From contig NZ_CP035382.1 in NCBI RefSeq assembly GCF_006874705.1, positions 2,294,001 to 2,358,000 on the forward strand: DNA of 64,000 bases. Reading direction: 5' to 3'. Source of the stretch: Leclercia adecarboxylata (GTDB taxonomy: Bacteria > Pseudomonadota > Gammaproteobacteria > Enterobacterales > Enterobacteriaceae). The stretch's first letter is position 1. Each line of letters opens with the position of its first letter. Position numbers and translations under genes: made by a program. Shown one piece after another: positions 37,259-45,519 of the stretch. The notes under the pieces were generated by a model. That model searched no databases. It saw nothing but the letters and a program-made list of their open reading frames with translations, and was not told the origin of the DNA.

Positions 37259-37621
37259 ATGGAACAAATTACAGTCGTTATCGGCGATCGCCTGGGTAAA
37301 GGTCAGAAGGTTGCAGCAGGCGTTGAAAAAGCGGGCGGCCGCGCAGTGGTGGTACCAGGCGTGGCGGCGGACATGAAGCTGGGTGACGTGATGAAGGCGG
37401 AAAACGCCACCTTCGGCATCTCCTTCTGCGGCAGCGGCGGCGCGGGTGCCATCACCGCTCAGACCAAATATGGCTACAAAGCCAAGTACGGCATGCGTTC
37501 CGTGGAAGAGGGCGTTACCGCCATCAACGAAGGCTGCAACGTGCTGGGCTTTGGCTTTATGGATAAAGAAGAGCTGGGCGAGCGTCTGGTACAGGCGTGG
37601 CAGAAGAAGCACGGCGCATAA
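37259..37621 (+). CDS. glycine-rich SFCGS family protein
   Basis: A 120-residue cytosolic protein of the Gly_rich_SFCGS family, named for the motif seen here as GISFCGSGGAGAITAQ with the cysteine at residue 57. The alpha/beta pattern begins ITVVIGDRLGKGQKVAAGVEKAGG. No enzymatic function is established. AAGGAG precedes the ATG; the gene starts 10 bp after the PRD gene and ends 2 bp before the DUF4312 gene. The small size, single exposed cysteine next to glycines and company of membrane proteins recall an EIIB component of a PTS permease, but this is analogy only; the EIIB signature itself is not present. Confidence 0.82.
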   Translation: MEQITVVIGDRLGKGQKVAAGVEKAGGRAVVVPGVAADMKLGDVMKAENATFGISFCGSGGAGAITAQTKYGYKAKYGMRSVEEGVTAINEGCNVLGFGFMDKEELGERLVQAWQKKHGA

Positions 37622-37623
37622 GC

Positions 37624-37923
37624 ATGAAAGAACAGTTCACCACCACGGTGAGAGTGAAAGGCAAGGGTGACGCCAAAGCGCGCGCCTTTGCCGACGCGCT
37701 GAACCACGTTCAGGCCGCGGTGATGAGAGCATCGCCGCATATCTTACTGCGTATTGAGCCACAGGATGTGCAGGTTGTTCAGGCGCAAGAAGCGGTGCGT
37801 AAAGAGGCGTTTCTGTTCTTCTTTTTGCGCCGGGAAAGACGCACCTACAGCGTGGAGCTGGACGTGACCGTCAACGTGACTGCCATCAATCTGGACCAGG
37901 TGGACTTTGTCACGCAACGCTGA
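37624..37923 (+). CDS. DUF4312 family protein
   Basis: A 99-residue soluble protein of the DUF4312 family, always found with SFCGS, DUF4311 and DUF4310 partners. It begins KEQFTTTVRVKGKGDAKARAFADALNHVQ and contains a charged, aromatic patch FLFFFLRRERRTYSVELDVTVNV. No membrane helix or catalytic motif is recognised. Starts 2 bp after the SFCGS gene. Function unknown; it is presumably a cytosolic subunit of the proposed transporter. Confidence 0.82.
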   Translation: MKEQFTTTVRVKGKGDAKARAFADALNHVQAAVMRASPHILLRIEPQDVQVVQAQEAVRKEAFLFFFLRRERRTYSVELDVTVNVTAINLDQVDFVTQR

Positions 37924-37945
37924 TTCTTACTAATAGGGCAGACTA

Positions 37946-38722
37946 ATGTTCCTGATAATTTTAATAAAATCGCTCATCATCGGCGGCCTGGTTGGCGTCG
38001 GCGTGGGCGCCGGGGCTGCACGCATGTTTCATGCGCCTACCACACAGGGTATGGGCGCGTTTCGTACGTTGGGGGAGCTGAACTCCTGTGAGGGAGACCC
38101 AGCGTCTCACTTCTCCTTTGGGTTAGGCTTCTTCTTCAACGCCTGGGCTTCGTCGGTTGCGGCGGGCTCCTTCACCCAGGACGTTGACCACCGCATCATC
38201 CCGAACTGGGGTGCCGCGGCGCTGATGATCAAAAACCGCAACGTCGGCGAGACGCTGCACGATCCCCGCAAAATGGCGATCGCCTGCGGCGTGATCGGCA
38301 TGATTGTCGTCACCTTCCTGAACCTCACCGCGTCGTCCGTTCCTGCTGCGCTTCAGGTGACCGCCGTGAAGGTGCTGGTACCTGCCGCTAACCTGCTGGT
38401 GAACACCGTGATGCCGGTGATCTTCTGGCTGGCGGCTATCGATGCGGGTAAAAAATCGGGCTTCTGGGCCACCGTCTTTGGCGGCGCGGCGCAGCTGATT
38501 ATGGGTAACGCCGTACCGGGCCTGGTGCTGGGGATCCTGATCGGTAAAGGCGTGGAAGAGAGCGGCTGGAACCACGTCACCAAAGTGATGATGGTCGCCA
38601 TCGTCGCGCTGTTCGTGCTGAGCGGCTTCTTCCGCGGCTTCGACATGAAGATGATTGAATCCTTCCATCTGACCGTGCCGAACTGGCTCGACATGATCCA
38701 CAACTCGCTCAGCGGCAAGTAA
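37946..38722 (+). CDS. DUF4311 polytopic membrane protein
   Basis: A 258-residue inner-membrane protein with about six to seven helices: residues 3-25 (LIILIKSLIIGGLVGVGVGA), 55-75, 103-125, 133-155, 162-190 and 205-225. The helices are glycine/alanine rich, as in channels and transporters. FRTLGELNSCEGDPASHFSFG is a conserved-looking polar loop that could line a binding site. The ATG has only a weak TAGGGCAG upstream. Two membrane genes in a row (this and DUF4310) suggest a two-component membrane unit. Assigned by the family set and topology; the transport role is inference. Confidence 0.8.
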   Translation: MFLIILIKSLIIGGLVGVGVGAGAARMFHAPTTQGMGAFRTLGELNSCEGDPASHFSFGLGFFFNAWASSVAAGSFTQDVDHRIIPNWGAAALMIKNRNVGETLHDPRKMAIACGVIGMIVVTFLNLTASSVPAALQVTAVKVLVPAANLLVNTVMPVIFWLAAIDAGKKSGFWATVFGGAAQLIMGNAVPGLVLGILIGKGVEESGWNHVTKVMMVAIVALFVLSGFFRGFDMKMIESFHLTVPNWLDMIHNSLSGK

Positions 38723-38735
38723 CAGGAGCCTCTAA

Positions 38736-39377
38736 ATGGAACAGAATAAAGGTTTTTGGTATGCCGACTGGTCGTTCCCGATCTTCGTTGGCCTGCTCTC
38801 CTCCGGCGTGTTCGCCGGGACGCACATGTACTACCTCTACGGTATCGGCGCTTTTAACGAAGTGGCCTTCGTGGCGATGCTGAAAGCGGGTATCGATACC
38901 GGTGCCTACGGCGCGGTGGCGGCGTTCGGCGCCAGCTTCCTGTTTGCCCGTATTATCGAAGGCTCCCTGGTGGGGATCCTCGATATCGGCGGGGCGATCC
39001 AGACCGGGGTGGGCCTCGGCGTTCCGGCGCTCTTGCTGGGGGCGGGCATCATGTTCCCGGTGACCAACTTTATCGCCTCGCTGGCGACCGGCCTGATTAT
39101 TGGCCTGGCGATTGGTTACATCATCATCCTGGCACGTAAGTTCACCATCAATCAGAGCAACTCCACCTACGGGGCTGACGTGATGATGGGGGCGGGTAAC
39201 GCCTCCGGCCGCTTCCTCGGGCCGTTGATTATCCTCAGCGCGATGACCGCGTCGATTCCCATCGGCATCGGTTCCCTGTTAGGCGCCCTGCTGTTCTACA
39301 TCTGGCAGAAGCCGATTACCGGTGGCGCCATCCTCGGTGCGATGCTGTTGGGCTGGCTGTTCCCGGTCGCCCTTTAA
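38736..39377 (+). CDS. DUF4310 polytopic membrane protein
   Basis: A 213-residue inner-membrane protein with about five to six helices, including WSFPIFVGLLSSGVFAGTHMYY, GVGLGVPALLLGAGIMFP, FIASLATGLIIGLAIGYIIIL and the C-terminal ILGAMLLGWLFPVAL. The basic loop ARKFTINQSNSTYGADVMMGAGNASGRFLGP lies mid-protein. CAGGAGCC precedes the ATG. It immediately follows the DUF4311 gene (13-bp gap). It is the presumed second membrane subunit of the uptake system. No homology to a named transporter family is obvious by eye. Confidence 0.8.
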   Translation: MEQNKGFWYADWSFPIFVGLLSSGVFAGTHMYYLYGIGAFNEVAFVAMLKAGIDTGAYGAVAAFGASFLFARIIEGSLVGILDIGGAIQTGVGLGVPALLLGAGIMFPVTNFIASLATGLIIGLAIGYIIILARKFTINQSNSTYGADVMMGAGNASGRFLGPLIILSAMTASIPIGIGSLLGALLFYIWQKPITGGAILGAMLLGWLFPVAL

Positions 39378-39419
39378 TACCCGCGGGCGCTCAGGCGCCC
39401 GCCTTATCAGGAGAACCCC

Positions 39420-40553
39420 ATGTTTGATTTACTCCTGCGCCGCGCGCGCCTCACCGACGATACCCTGACCGATATCGCCATTCAGGACGGGAAGATCGCA
39501 GCGGTGGGCAACATCGCCGCGCCTGCCCAAAAAACGGTGGAGCTGAACGGCGAAGTGTTTGTCAGCGCAGGCTGGATTGACTCCCACGTCCACTGCTACC
39601 CGAACTCCCCGATTTACCACGACGAGCCGGACAGCGTGGGCATTGCCACCGGCGTCACCTCGGTAGTGGACGCCGGCAGCACCGGGGCGGATGACGTGGA
39701 CGACTTCTGCGCCATCACCCGTAAGGCCTCCACCGAGGTATTTGCCCTGCTGAACATCTCCCGCGTGGGGCTGATTGCCCAGAACGAACTGGCCAACATG
39801 GCCAACATCGACGCTGACGCGGTGAAGCAGGCGGTACAACGCCACCCGAATTTTATCGTCGGCCTGAAAGCGCGCATGAGCAGCAGCGTGGTCGGTGAGA
39901 ACGGCATTACGCCGCTGGAGCGCGCCAAAACGATCCAGAAAGAGAACGGCGATCTGCCTCTGATGGTACACATCGGCAACAACCCGCCGAATCTCGACGA
40001 AATCGCCGACCTGCTGAGTTCCGGCGATATCATCACCCACTGCTACAACGGCAAACCGAACCGCATTCTGACCCCCTCCGGGGAACTGCGCGCCTCCGTC
40101 ACCAACGCCCTGAAGCGCGGCGTGCGTCTGGACGTCGGCCACGGCACCGCGAGCTTCAGCTTTGAGGTGGCGAAACGCGCCATCGCGATGGGCATTCTGC
40201 CGCACACCATCAGCTCGGATATCTACTGCCGCAACCGCATCAACGGCCCTGTAGGCTCGCTTTCGAGCGTGATGTCGAAGTTTCTCGCCATCGGCATGTC
40301 GCTGCCGCAGGTGATCGAGTGCGTGACCGCCAACGCCGCCGACGGCCTGCGCCTGGCCCATAAAGGCCGCATTCAGCCAGGTCTCGACGCCGACCTGACG
40401 CTGTTTACGATTAAACGCCAGCCAACCGTGCTGACGGATGCGGAAAACGACAGCCTGCAGGCTGAACACATTCTGGTGCCGCTTGCCGCGATCCGCGCGG
40501 GCAAGGGCTACATGACCGAACAAGGGAGCACGGAACATGCCTTCAATTTTTGA
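39420..40553 (+). CDS. metal-dependent amidohydrolase / deacylase
   Basis: A 377-residue amidohydrolase-superfamily enzyme of the EF_0837-like group. Metal ligands are visible: H56 and H58 in DSHVHCY, a likely carbamylated lysine K150 in VGLKARMSS, histidines in LMVHIGNNPP and ITHCYNG, and an aspartate in HTISSDIYCRN. The TIM barrel is flanked by the usual beta-sandwich pieces at both ends. CAGGAGAACCCC precedes the ATG. The next gene overlaps it by 17 bp. Given the ammonia-lyase and aldolase that follow, I infer removal of an N-acyl group from an amino-sugar acid or its phosphate; a lactam or imide substrate is also possible. Confidence 0.85.
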   Translation: MFDLLLRRARLTDDTLTDIAIQDGKIAAVGNIAAPAQKTVELNGEVFVSAGWIDSHVHCYPNSPIYHDEPDSVGIATGVTSVVDAGSTGADDVDDFCAITRKASTEVFALLNISRVGLIAQNELANMANIDADAVKQAVQRHPNFIVGLKARMSSSVVGENGITPLERAKTIQKENGDLPLMVHIGNNPPNLDEIADLLSSGDIITHCYNGKPNRILTPSGELRASVTNALKRGVRLDVGHGTASFSFEVAKRAIAMGILPHTISSDIYCRNRINGPVGSLSSVMSKFLAIGMSLPQVIECVTANAADGLRLAHKGRIQPGLDADLTLFTIKRQPTVLTDAENDSLQAEHILVPLAAIRAGKGYMTEQGSTEHAFNF

Positions 40554-41655
40554 GAAATATAATTTAAAACAAGTGATTAACACCTCCGGGCGCATGACGG
40601 CGCTCGGCGTCTCCACCCCGCGCCCGGAAGTGGTGCAGGCGGCGATGGACGGCATGAACCAGTACTTCGAGATGAAGGATCTGGTCAACAAAACCGGCGA
40701 GTACATCGCGAAGCTGCTGGATGTGGAAGGGGCGACCGTCGTCTCCTGCGCCTCGGCGGGCATTGCCCAGTCGGTGGCGGCGGTGCTGGTGAAAGAGAGC
40801 GACTGGCTGCTGGAGAACCTGCACGTCACCCCGATTGAGAACAACGAGATTGTCCTGCCGAAAGGCCACAACGTTAACTTTGGCGCCCCGGTGGGCACCA
40901 TGGTGGCGCTGGGCGGCGGCAGGCTGGTGGAAGCCGGTTACGCCAACGAATGCTCCGCCGATCAGCTGGCGGCGGCGATCACCCCGCGCACTGCGGCAAT
41001 CCTCTATATCAAATCCCACCACTGCGTGCAGAAGAGCATGCTCAGCGTGGAGCAGGCGGCAGTGGTGGCGCGTAAACACGACCTGCCGCTGATCGTCGAC
41101 GCGGCGGCAGAAGAAGATCTGCACGCTTACTACCGCTCCGGCGCGGACCTGGTGATCTACAGCGGCGCGAAGGCCATCGAAGGGCCAACCAGCGGCCTGG
41201 TGATCGGCAGAACCCAGTACGTCGAGTGGGTCAAGCGTCAGACGGCAGGCATTGGCCGCGCCATGAAGGTGGGTAAAGAGGGCATTCTGGGCCTGACCTG
41301 CGCCATCGAACACTACCTGACGGCGACTAAAGAGAGCGGTGCGGAAATGGTGGCGAAGATGACGCCGTTTATCGACGCGCTCAACACCCTGAACGGCGTC
41401 ACCGCGCGCGTGGTCTGGGACAGCGCGGGTCGCGATATCGCCCGCACCGAGATTAAGTTTGACGAAGCCACTACCGGTGTCGGCACCGGCGACCTGGTGC
41501 ATGCCCTGAAGCAGGGCGAATACGCTATCTACTTCCGTGGCTACAAAGCTAACGAAGGGATTATCGAAGCCGACGTGCGCAGCGTCAGCGCAGACCAACT
41601 GAATATCGTCTATCGCCGCATCAGCGAAGTATTAGGCCAGGAGAAAAAGGCATGA
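40537..41655 (+). CDS. DgaE-family PLP-dependent ammonia-lyase
   Basis: A 372-residue fold-type I PLP enzyme related to Salmonella DgaE, the D-glucosaminate-6-phosphate ammonia-lyase, and more distantly to selenocysteine synthase SelA. It begins FEKYNLKQVINTSGRMTALGVSTPRPEV, a family hallmark. The PLP lysine is K212 in VIYSGAKAIEGPTSG, preceded by LIVDAAAEEDLH, which holds the aspartate contacting the PLP ring. Expected reaction: a 2-amino-2-deoxy-hexonate 6-phosphate to 2-keto-3-deoxy-6-phosphogluconate plus ammonia. It overlaps both neighbours (17 bp upstream, 4 bp downstream), so the three enzymes are made together. Confidence 0.88.
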   Translation: MPSIFEKYNLKQVINTSGRMTALGVSTPRPEVVQAAMDGMNQYFEMKDLVNKTGEYIAKLLDVEGATVVSCASAGIAQSVAAVLVKESDWLLENLHVTPIENNEIVLPKGHNVNFGAPVGTMVALGGGRLVEAGYANECSADQLAAAITPRTAAILYIKSHHCVQKSMLSVEQAAVVARKHDLPLIVDAAAEEDLHAYYRSGADLVIYSGAKAIEGPTSGLVIGRTQYVEWVKRQTAGIGRAMKVGKEGILGLTCAIEHYLTATKESGAEMVAKMTPFIDALNTLNGVTARVVWDSAGRDIARTEIKFDEATTGVGTGDLVHALKQGEYAIYFRGYKANEGIIEADVRSVSADQLNIVYRRISEVLGQEKKA

Positions 41656-42392
41656 AACTGACCCCCAATTTTTACCGCGACCGCGTGTGTCTGAACGTGC
41701 TGGCCGGATCCAAAGCCAACGCCAGCGCCATCTATGAAGCGGCAGAAGGCCATGTGCTGGTGGGTGTGCTCTCCAAAAACTACCCGGACGTGGACAGCGC
41801 CGTGGCGGACATGCGCGAGTACGCAGCCCTGATCGATAACGCCCTCTCCGTGGGCCTGGGGGCGGGGGATCCGAACCAGTCGGCGATGGTGAGCGAAATC
41901 TCCCGCCAGGTGCAGCCGCAGCACGTCAACCAGGTCTTCACCGGGGTGGCTACCAGCCGCGCGCTGCTGGGGCAGAGCGAGTCCGTGGTTAACGGCCTGG
42001 TCTCCCCGACCGGCACCGTCGGGATGGTGAAAATCTCCACCGGCCCGCTGAGCAGCGCGGCACCGGACGGCATCGTCCCGGTGGAAACCGCCATTGCCCT
42101 GCTGAAGGATTTCGGTGGCAGCTCGATCAAATACTTCCCGATGGGCGGCCTGAAATGTCGTGACGAATACAAAGCGGTGGCGGAAGCCTGCGTCCGTCAC
42201 GACTTCTGGCTGGAGCCGACCGGGGGAATCGATCTGGAGAACTATGAAGCGATCCTGCAGATCGCCCTGGATGCGGGTGTGAGCAAGATCATTCCGCATA
42301 TCTACAGCTCGATCATCGACAAAGCCAGCGGCGACACGCGCCCGGAAGACGTGCGTACGCTGCTGGAAATGACGAAGAAGCTGGTGAAGTAA
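41652..42392 (+). CDS. DgaF-family 2-dehydro-3-deoxy-phosphogluconate aldolase
   Basis: A 246-residue TIM-barrel aldolase of the KDGP aldolase/DgaF family, distinct from Eda. It begins LTPNFYRDRVCLNVLAGSKANA. VKISTGPLSS and SSIKYFPMGGLKCRDEY contain lysines, the latter a good candidate for the Schiff-base lysine, and WLEPTGGIDLENY forms the phosphate-binding end. Expected reaction: KDPG to pyruvate and glyceraldehyde 3-phosphate. It starts within the end of the ammonia-lyase gene (ATGA overlap). It is the last enzyme of the compact operon before a 58-bp gap. Confidence 0.88.
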   Translation: MKLTPNFYRDRVCLNVLAGSKANASAIYEAAEGHVLVGVLSKNYPDVDSAVADMREYAALIDNALSVGLGAGDPNQSAMVSEISRQVQPQHVNQVFTGVATSRALLGQSESVVNGLVSPTGTVGMVKISTGPLSSAAPDGIVPVETAIALLKDFGGSSIKYFPMGGLKCRDEYKAVAEACVRHDFWLEPTGGIDLENYEAILQIALDAGVSKIIPHIYSSIIDKASGDTRPEDVRTLLEMTKKLVK

Positions 42393-42410
42393 AACTATCC
42401 CTCACCCTAA

Positions 42411-42430
42411 CCCTCTCCACAGGGAGAGGG
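42411..42430. repeat. CCCTCTCC/GGGAGAGGG dispersed hairpin
   Basis: A short palindrome preceded by CCCTCACCCTAA, lying in the 58-bp gap between the aldolase and lactonase genes. The same unit occurs at 62878-62897, and a related one follows fklB. A recurrent intergenic hairpin of enterobacterial genomes that may dampen expression of the last operon gene. Confidence 0.65.
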
Positions 42431-42450
42431 AATAACGATCAGGAGCCACC

Positions 42451-43587
42451 ATGCACACCCGTAACCTGCTTGTCGCTTCACTCTCTCTACTTGCTACCGC
42501 CGCTGTCGCCCAGACGCAGTATGCCTGGGTGGGGACCTACAATCCGAACGGTGAAGGGCTGTATCGTTTTACCCTCGACCCGCAGTCCGGCGCGCTCGGC
42601 AACAAAACGCTGGTGAGTAAACTGCCGAACGCCGCGCAGTTGGCCGTTTCACACGACGGCAAAACGATCTATCTGGCCAGCGAAGTGGAGCAGGGCGTGG
42701 TGCAGGCGCTGCGGGTGGGCGAAAACGGCGAGCTGAGTGAGCTGAATCAGGTGGCGTCCGGCGGTGCGGGCCCGGTGTATCTCTCCCTGACGCCAAACGG
42801 CCAGCACCTGCTGGTGGCCAACTACGTCAGCGGATCCATTGCCGTTCTGCCGATCAACGCAGACGGCAGCCTGGGTGATGCCACCGATAAACATCAGGAT
42901 CGGGGCGAGCCGGGCGCCGCAAAACCCGAAGCGGCAGCCGAAGGCAGTTTTGCCATCAGCGATCACAACGGTCCCCATGCGCACATGATCGCCGCCGATC
43001 CGAGCGGGAAATTTGTCTTTTCCACCGATCTGGGGCTGGATCGCATCTATCAGTACCGTTTTGACGATCGAAGCGGCAAGCTGACCCCGAACGATCCGCC
43101 GTTTATCAGCGCCTCCTCGAAAGGCGCCGGGCCGCGCCACTTCGTCTTTACGCCAAAAGGCGATGCCCTGTGGCTGATTAACGAAGAGGCGTCTACGCTC
43201 ACCCATTATGCCGTGCAAGCCAACGGCACGCTGAAAGAGGGCAGGACGATCTCTGCGCTGCCGGAAGGGTATAAAGGCACCAGTTTTGCCGCCGGGCTGG
43301 CACTCAGTGCCGATGGAAAGCAGCTGTATGTCGCTAACCGTTTGCATAACAGCATCGGGCACTTTACCGTAACGGCGGATGGCACGCTGACGCATCGGGA
43401 CGATGTCTGGACGCGTGGCGATTACCCGCGCACCCTGACGCTGGATAAACAGGGACGCTGGCTGTACGTCATGAACCAGCGCAGCGACAACATCACCCGT
43501 TTCCGCGTGGCGCAGGACGGCAAGCTGAGCTTCGAGCCAGACTATACCCCGGTCGGCAGCCCATCCCAGATGGTCATTTCACCTTAA
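42451..43587 (+). CDS. exported lactonase of the 6-phosphogluconolactonase (YbhE) family
   Basis: A 378-residue seven-bladed beta-propeller lactonase. Repeated blade motifs are visible (GTYNPNGEGLYRFTLDPQSG, NGQHLLVANYVSGSIAVLPI, KQLYVANRLHNSIGHFTV, RWLYVMNQRSDNITRF). Unlike cytosolic E. coli Pgl (331 residues) it opens with a clear Sec signal peptide, HTRNLLVASLSLLATAAVAQ, so it should act in the periplasm. CAGGAGCCACC precedes the ATG. I infer that it opens a sugar-acid lactone outside the inner membrane before import of the free acid. It follows the aldolase gene by 58 bp and precedes the regulator by 19 bp. Confidence 0.84.
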   Translation: MHTRNLLVASLSLLATAAVAQTQYAWVGTYNPNGEGLYRFTLDPQSGALGNKTLVSKLPNAAQLAVSHDGKTIYLASEVEQGVVQALRVGENGELSELNQVASGGAGPVYLSLTPNGQHLLVANYVSGSIAVLPINADGSLGDATDKHQDRGEPGAAKPEAAAEGSFAISDHNGPHAHMIAADPSGKFVFSTDLGLDRIYQYRFDDRSGKLTPNDPPFISASSKGAGPRHFVFTPKGDALWLINEEASTLTHYAVQANGTLKEGRTISALPEGYKGTSFAAGLALSADGKQLYVANRLHNSIGHFTVTADGTLTHRDDVWTRGDYPRTLTLDKQGRWLYVMNQRSDNITRFRVAQDGKLSFEPDYTPVGSPSQMVISP

Positions 43588-43606
43588 GCAGTAAGAGGAC
43601 AACCCC

Positions 43607-45517
43607 GTGCGATTTCCCAACCAACGTTTAGCGCAACTGTTTGAAATGTTGCAGAACGAGACGCTGCCTCAGGACGAACTGGCGCAACGGTTGTCGGTAT
43701 CCACGCGTACCGTCCGGGCTGACATTACCGCGCTCAACGCGCTGCTGGCGGGGAACGGGGCGCAGTTTATCCTCAGCCGCGGGAACGGCTATCAGCTGAA
43801 AATTGACGATCAGGCCCGCTACCAGCAGCTGCAGGATTCCCACCCGCGGATGCTGCGGATCCCGCGCACCGGCCCGGAGCGGGTGCACTACCTGGTGGTG
43901 CGCTTTCTCACTTCGGCGTTCTCCCTCAAACTGGAGGATCTGGCCGACGAGTGGTTTGTCAGCCGCGCCACGCTGCAAAGCGATATGGCGGAGGTGCGCG
44001 AGTGGTTTCACCGCTATCGCCTGACGCTGGAGACCCGCCCGCGCCACGGCATGAAGCTGTTTGGCAGCGAGATGGCGATCCGCGCCTGTCTGACCGATCT
44101 GCTGTGGCAGCTGGCGCAGCAGGACAACCTCAATCCGCTGGTCACCGAAGTGGCGCTGAATGCAGGCGTGCCGGAACAGCTCGCCGCCGTGCTGCATGAG
44201 ACCTTCACCCGCCACCATATTCGCCTCACCGACGAAGGCGAGCTGTTTTTACGCCTCTACGGCGCGGTGACGGTGCGGCGCATCAGCGAAGGCTATCCGC
44301 TGCCAGAATTTAACGCCGAAGAGGTGGCTGAGAACGTGCGCGATGCCGCGCGGGACATCGCCAGCGCCATCGCCCGGCTGGCCGATAAGACCCTTTCGCC
44401 TGCGGAAGAGACCTGGCTGGGGGTGCATATCGCCGCCCGCCAGGTGCAGGAGATCTCCCCCAGCGCCATCAACGCCGATGATGAAGAGGCGCTGGTGAAC
44501 TACATCCTGCGCTATATCAACACTCACTTTAACTACAATCTGCTCGACGACACCCAGCTGCACGCGGATCTCCTGACCCATATAAAAACCATGATCACCC
44601 GCGTGCGCTACCAGATCATGATCCCCAATCCGCTGCTGGATAACATCAAGCAGCATTACCCGATGGCGTGGGACATGACCCTTGCGGCGGTCTCCAGCTG
44701 GGGAAAATACACCCCCTATGTGATCAGCGAAAACGAGATCGGTTTCCTGGTGCTGCACATCGGCGTCGGTCTGGAGCGCCATTACAATATTGGCTATCAG
44801 CGCCAGCCGCGGGTGATGCTGGTCTGCGATGCGGGCAACGCGATGGTGCGGATGATCGAGGCGGTATTGCAGCGTAAATACCCGCAAATCGAGGTGACGC
44901 GCACCCTGACCCTGCGGGAGTACGAGCAGTGCGAAAGCATCAGCGAGGACTTCGTGATATCCACCGCGCGGATCGCGGAAAAAGCCAAGCCGGTGGTGCT
45001 GATCGCCCCGTTCCCGACCGACTATCAGCTGGAGCAGATCGGCAAGCTGGTGCTGGTGGACAGAACGCGCCCGTGGATGCTGGAGAAGTTCTTCGACGCC
45101 AGCCATTTCCGCGTCATCGATCGCCCCATCGACCAGCAGACGCTGTTCCGGGAGCTGTGCGACCAGCTGCAGGAGGAGGGATTTGTGGACGCGGAGTTTC
45201 TCGACTCGGTGGTGGAGCGCGAGGCCATCGTCAGCACCCTGCTCGGCGACGGTATCGCCCTGCCGCACTCCCTCGGATTGCTGGCGCAAAAAACCGTGGT
45301 CTACACCGTGCTGGCCCCGCAGGGCATCCAGTGGGGCGATGACACCGCGCACGTCATTTTCCTGCTGGCGATCAGTAAAAGCGAGTATGAGGAGGCGATG
45401 GCGATCTACGATATCTTCGTCACCTTCCTGCGCGAACGGGCGATGACCCGGCTGTGCGGCTGCCACGACTTCGACGAGTTTAAAACCGTGGCGATGGAGT
45501 GTTTGAGCCGGTTTTGA
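43607..45517 (+). CDS. BglG/MtlR-type transcriptional activator with PRD, EIIB and EIIA domains
   Basis: A 636-residue PTS-controlled regulator. Order: HTH_11 (about 1-60, ELAQRLSVSTRTVRADITAL), Mga-like HTH (about 80-150), PRD1 (about 180-285), PRD2 (about 295-395), EIIB-like domain with C407 in MLVCDAGNAMVRM, and EIIA-like domain with H554 in GIALPHSLG. PRD2 keeps both histidines (LLTHIKTMITRVRY, FLVLHIGVGLERH). PRD1 lacks the first one (RLYGAVTVRRI) but keeps the second (WLGVHIAAR). The start is GTG with AAGAGGAC upstream. DNA-binding, not RNA antitermination, is expected from the HTH pair. It is presumably the activator of the 36910 operon. Its stop is 2 bp from the convergent nrdG stop. 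Confidence 0.9.
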   Translation: MRFPNQRLAQLFEMLQNETLPQDELAQRLSVSTRTVRADITALNALLAGNGAQFILSRGNGYQLKIDDQARYQQLQDSHPRMLRIPRTGPERVHYLVVRFLTSAFSLKLEDLADEWFVSRATLQSDMAEVREWFHRYRLTLETRPRHGMKLFGSEMAIRACLTDLLWQLAQQDNLNPLVTEVALNAGVPEQLAAVLHETFTRHHIRLTDEGELFLRLYGAVTVRRISEGYPLPEFNAEEVAENVRDAARDIASAIARLADKTLSPAEETWLGVHIAARQVQEISPSAINADDEEALVNYILRYINTHFNYNLLDDTQLHADLLTHIKTMITRVRYQIMIPNPLLDNIKQHYPMAWDMTLAAVSSWGKYTPYVISENEIGFLVLHIGVGLERHYNIGYQRQPRVMLVCDAGNAMVRMIEAVLQRKYPQIEVTRTLTLREYEQCESISEDFVISTARIAEKAKPVVLIAPFPTDYQLEQIGKLVLVDRTRPWMLEKFFDASHFRVIDRPIDQQTLFRELCDQLQEEGFVDAEFLDSVVEREAIVSTLLGDGIALPHSLGLLAQKTVVYTVLAPQGIQWGDDTAHVIFLLAISKSEYEEAMAIYDIFVTFLRERAMTRLCGCHDFDEFKTVAMECLSRF

Positions 45518-45519
45518 GC

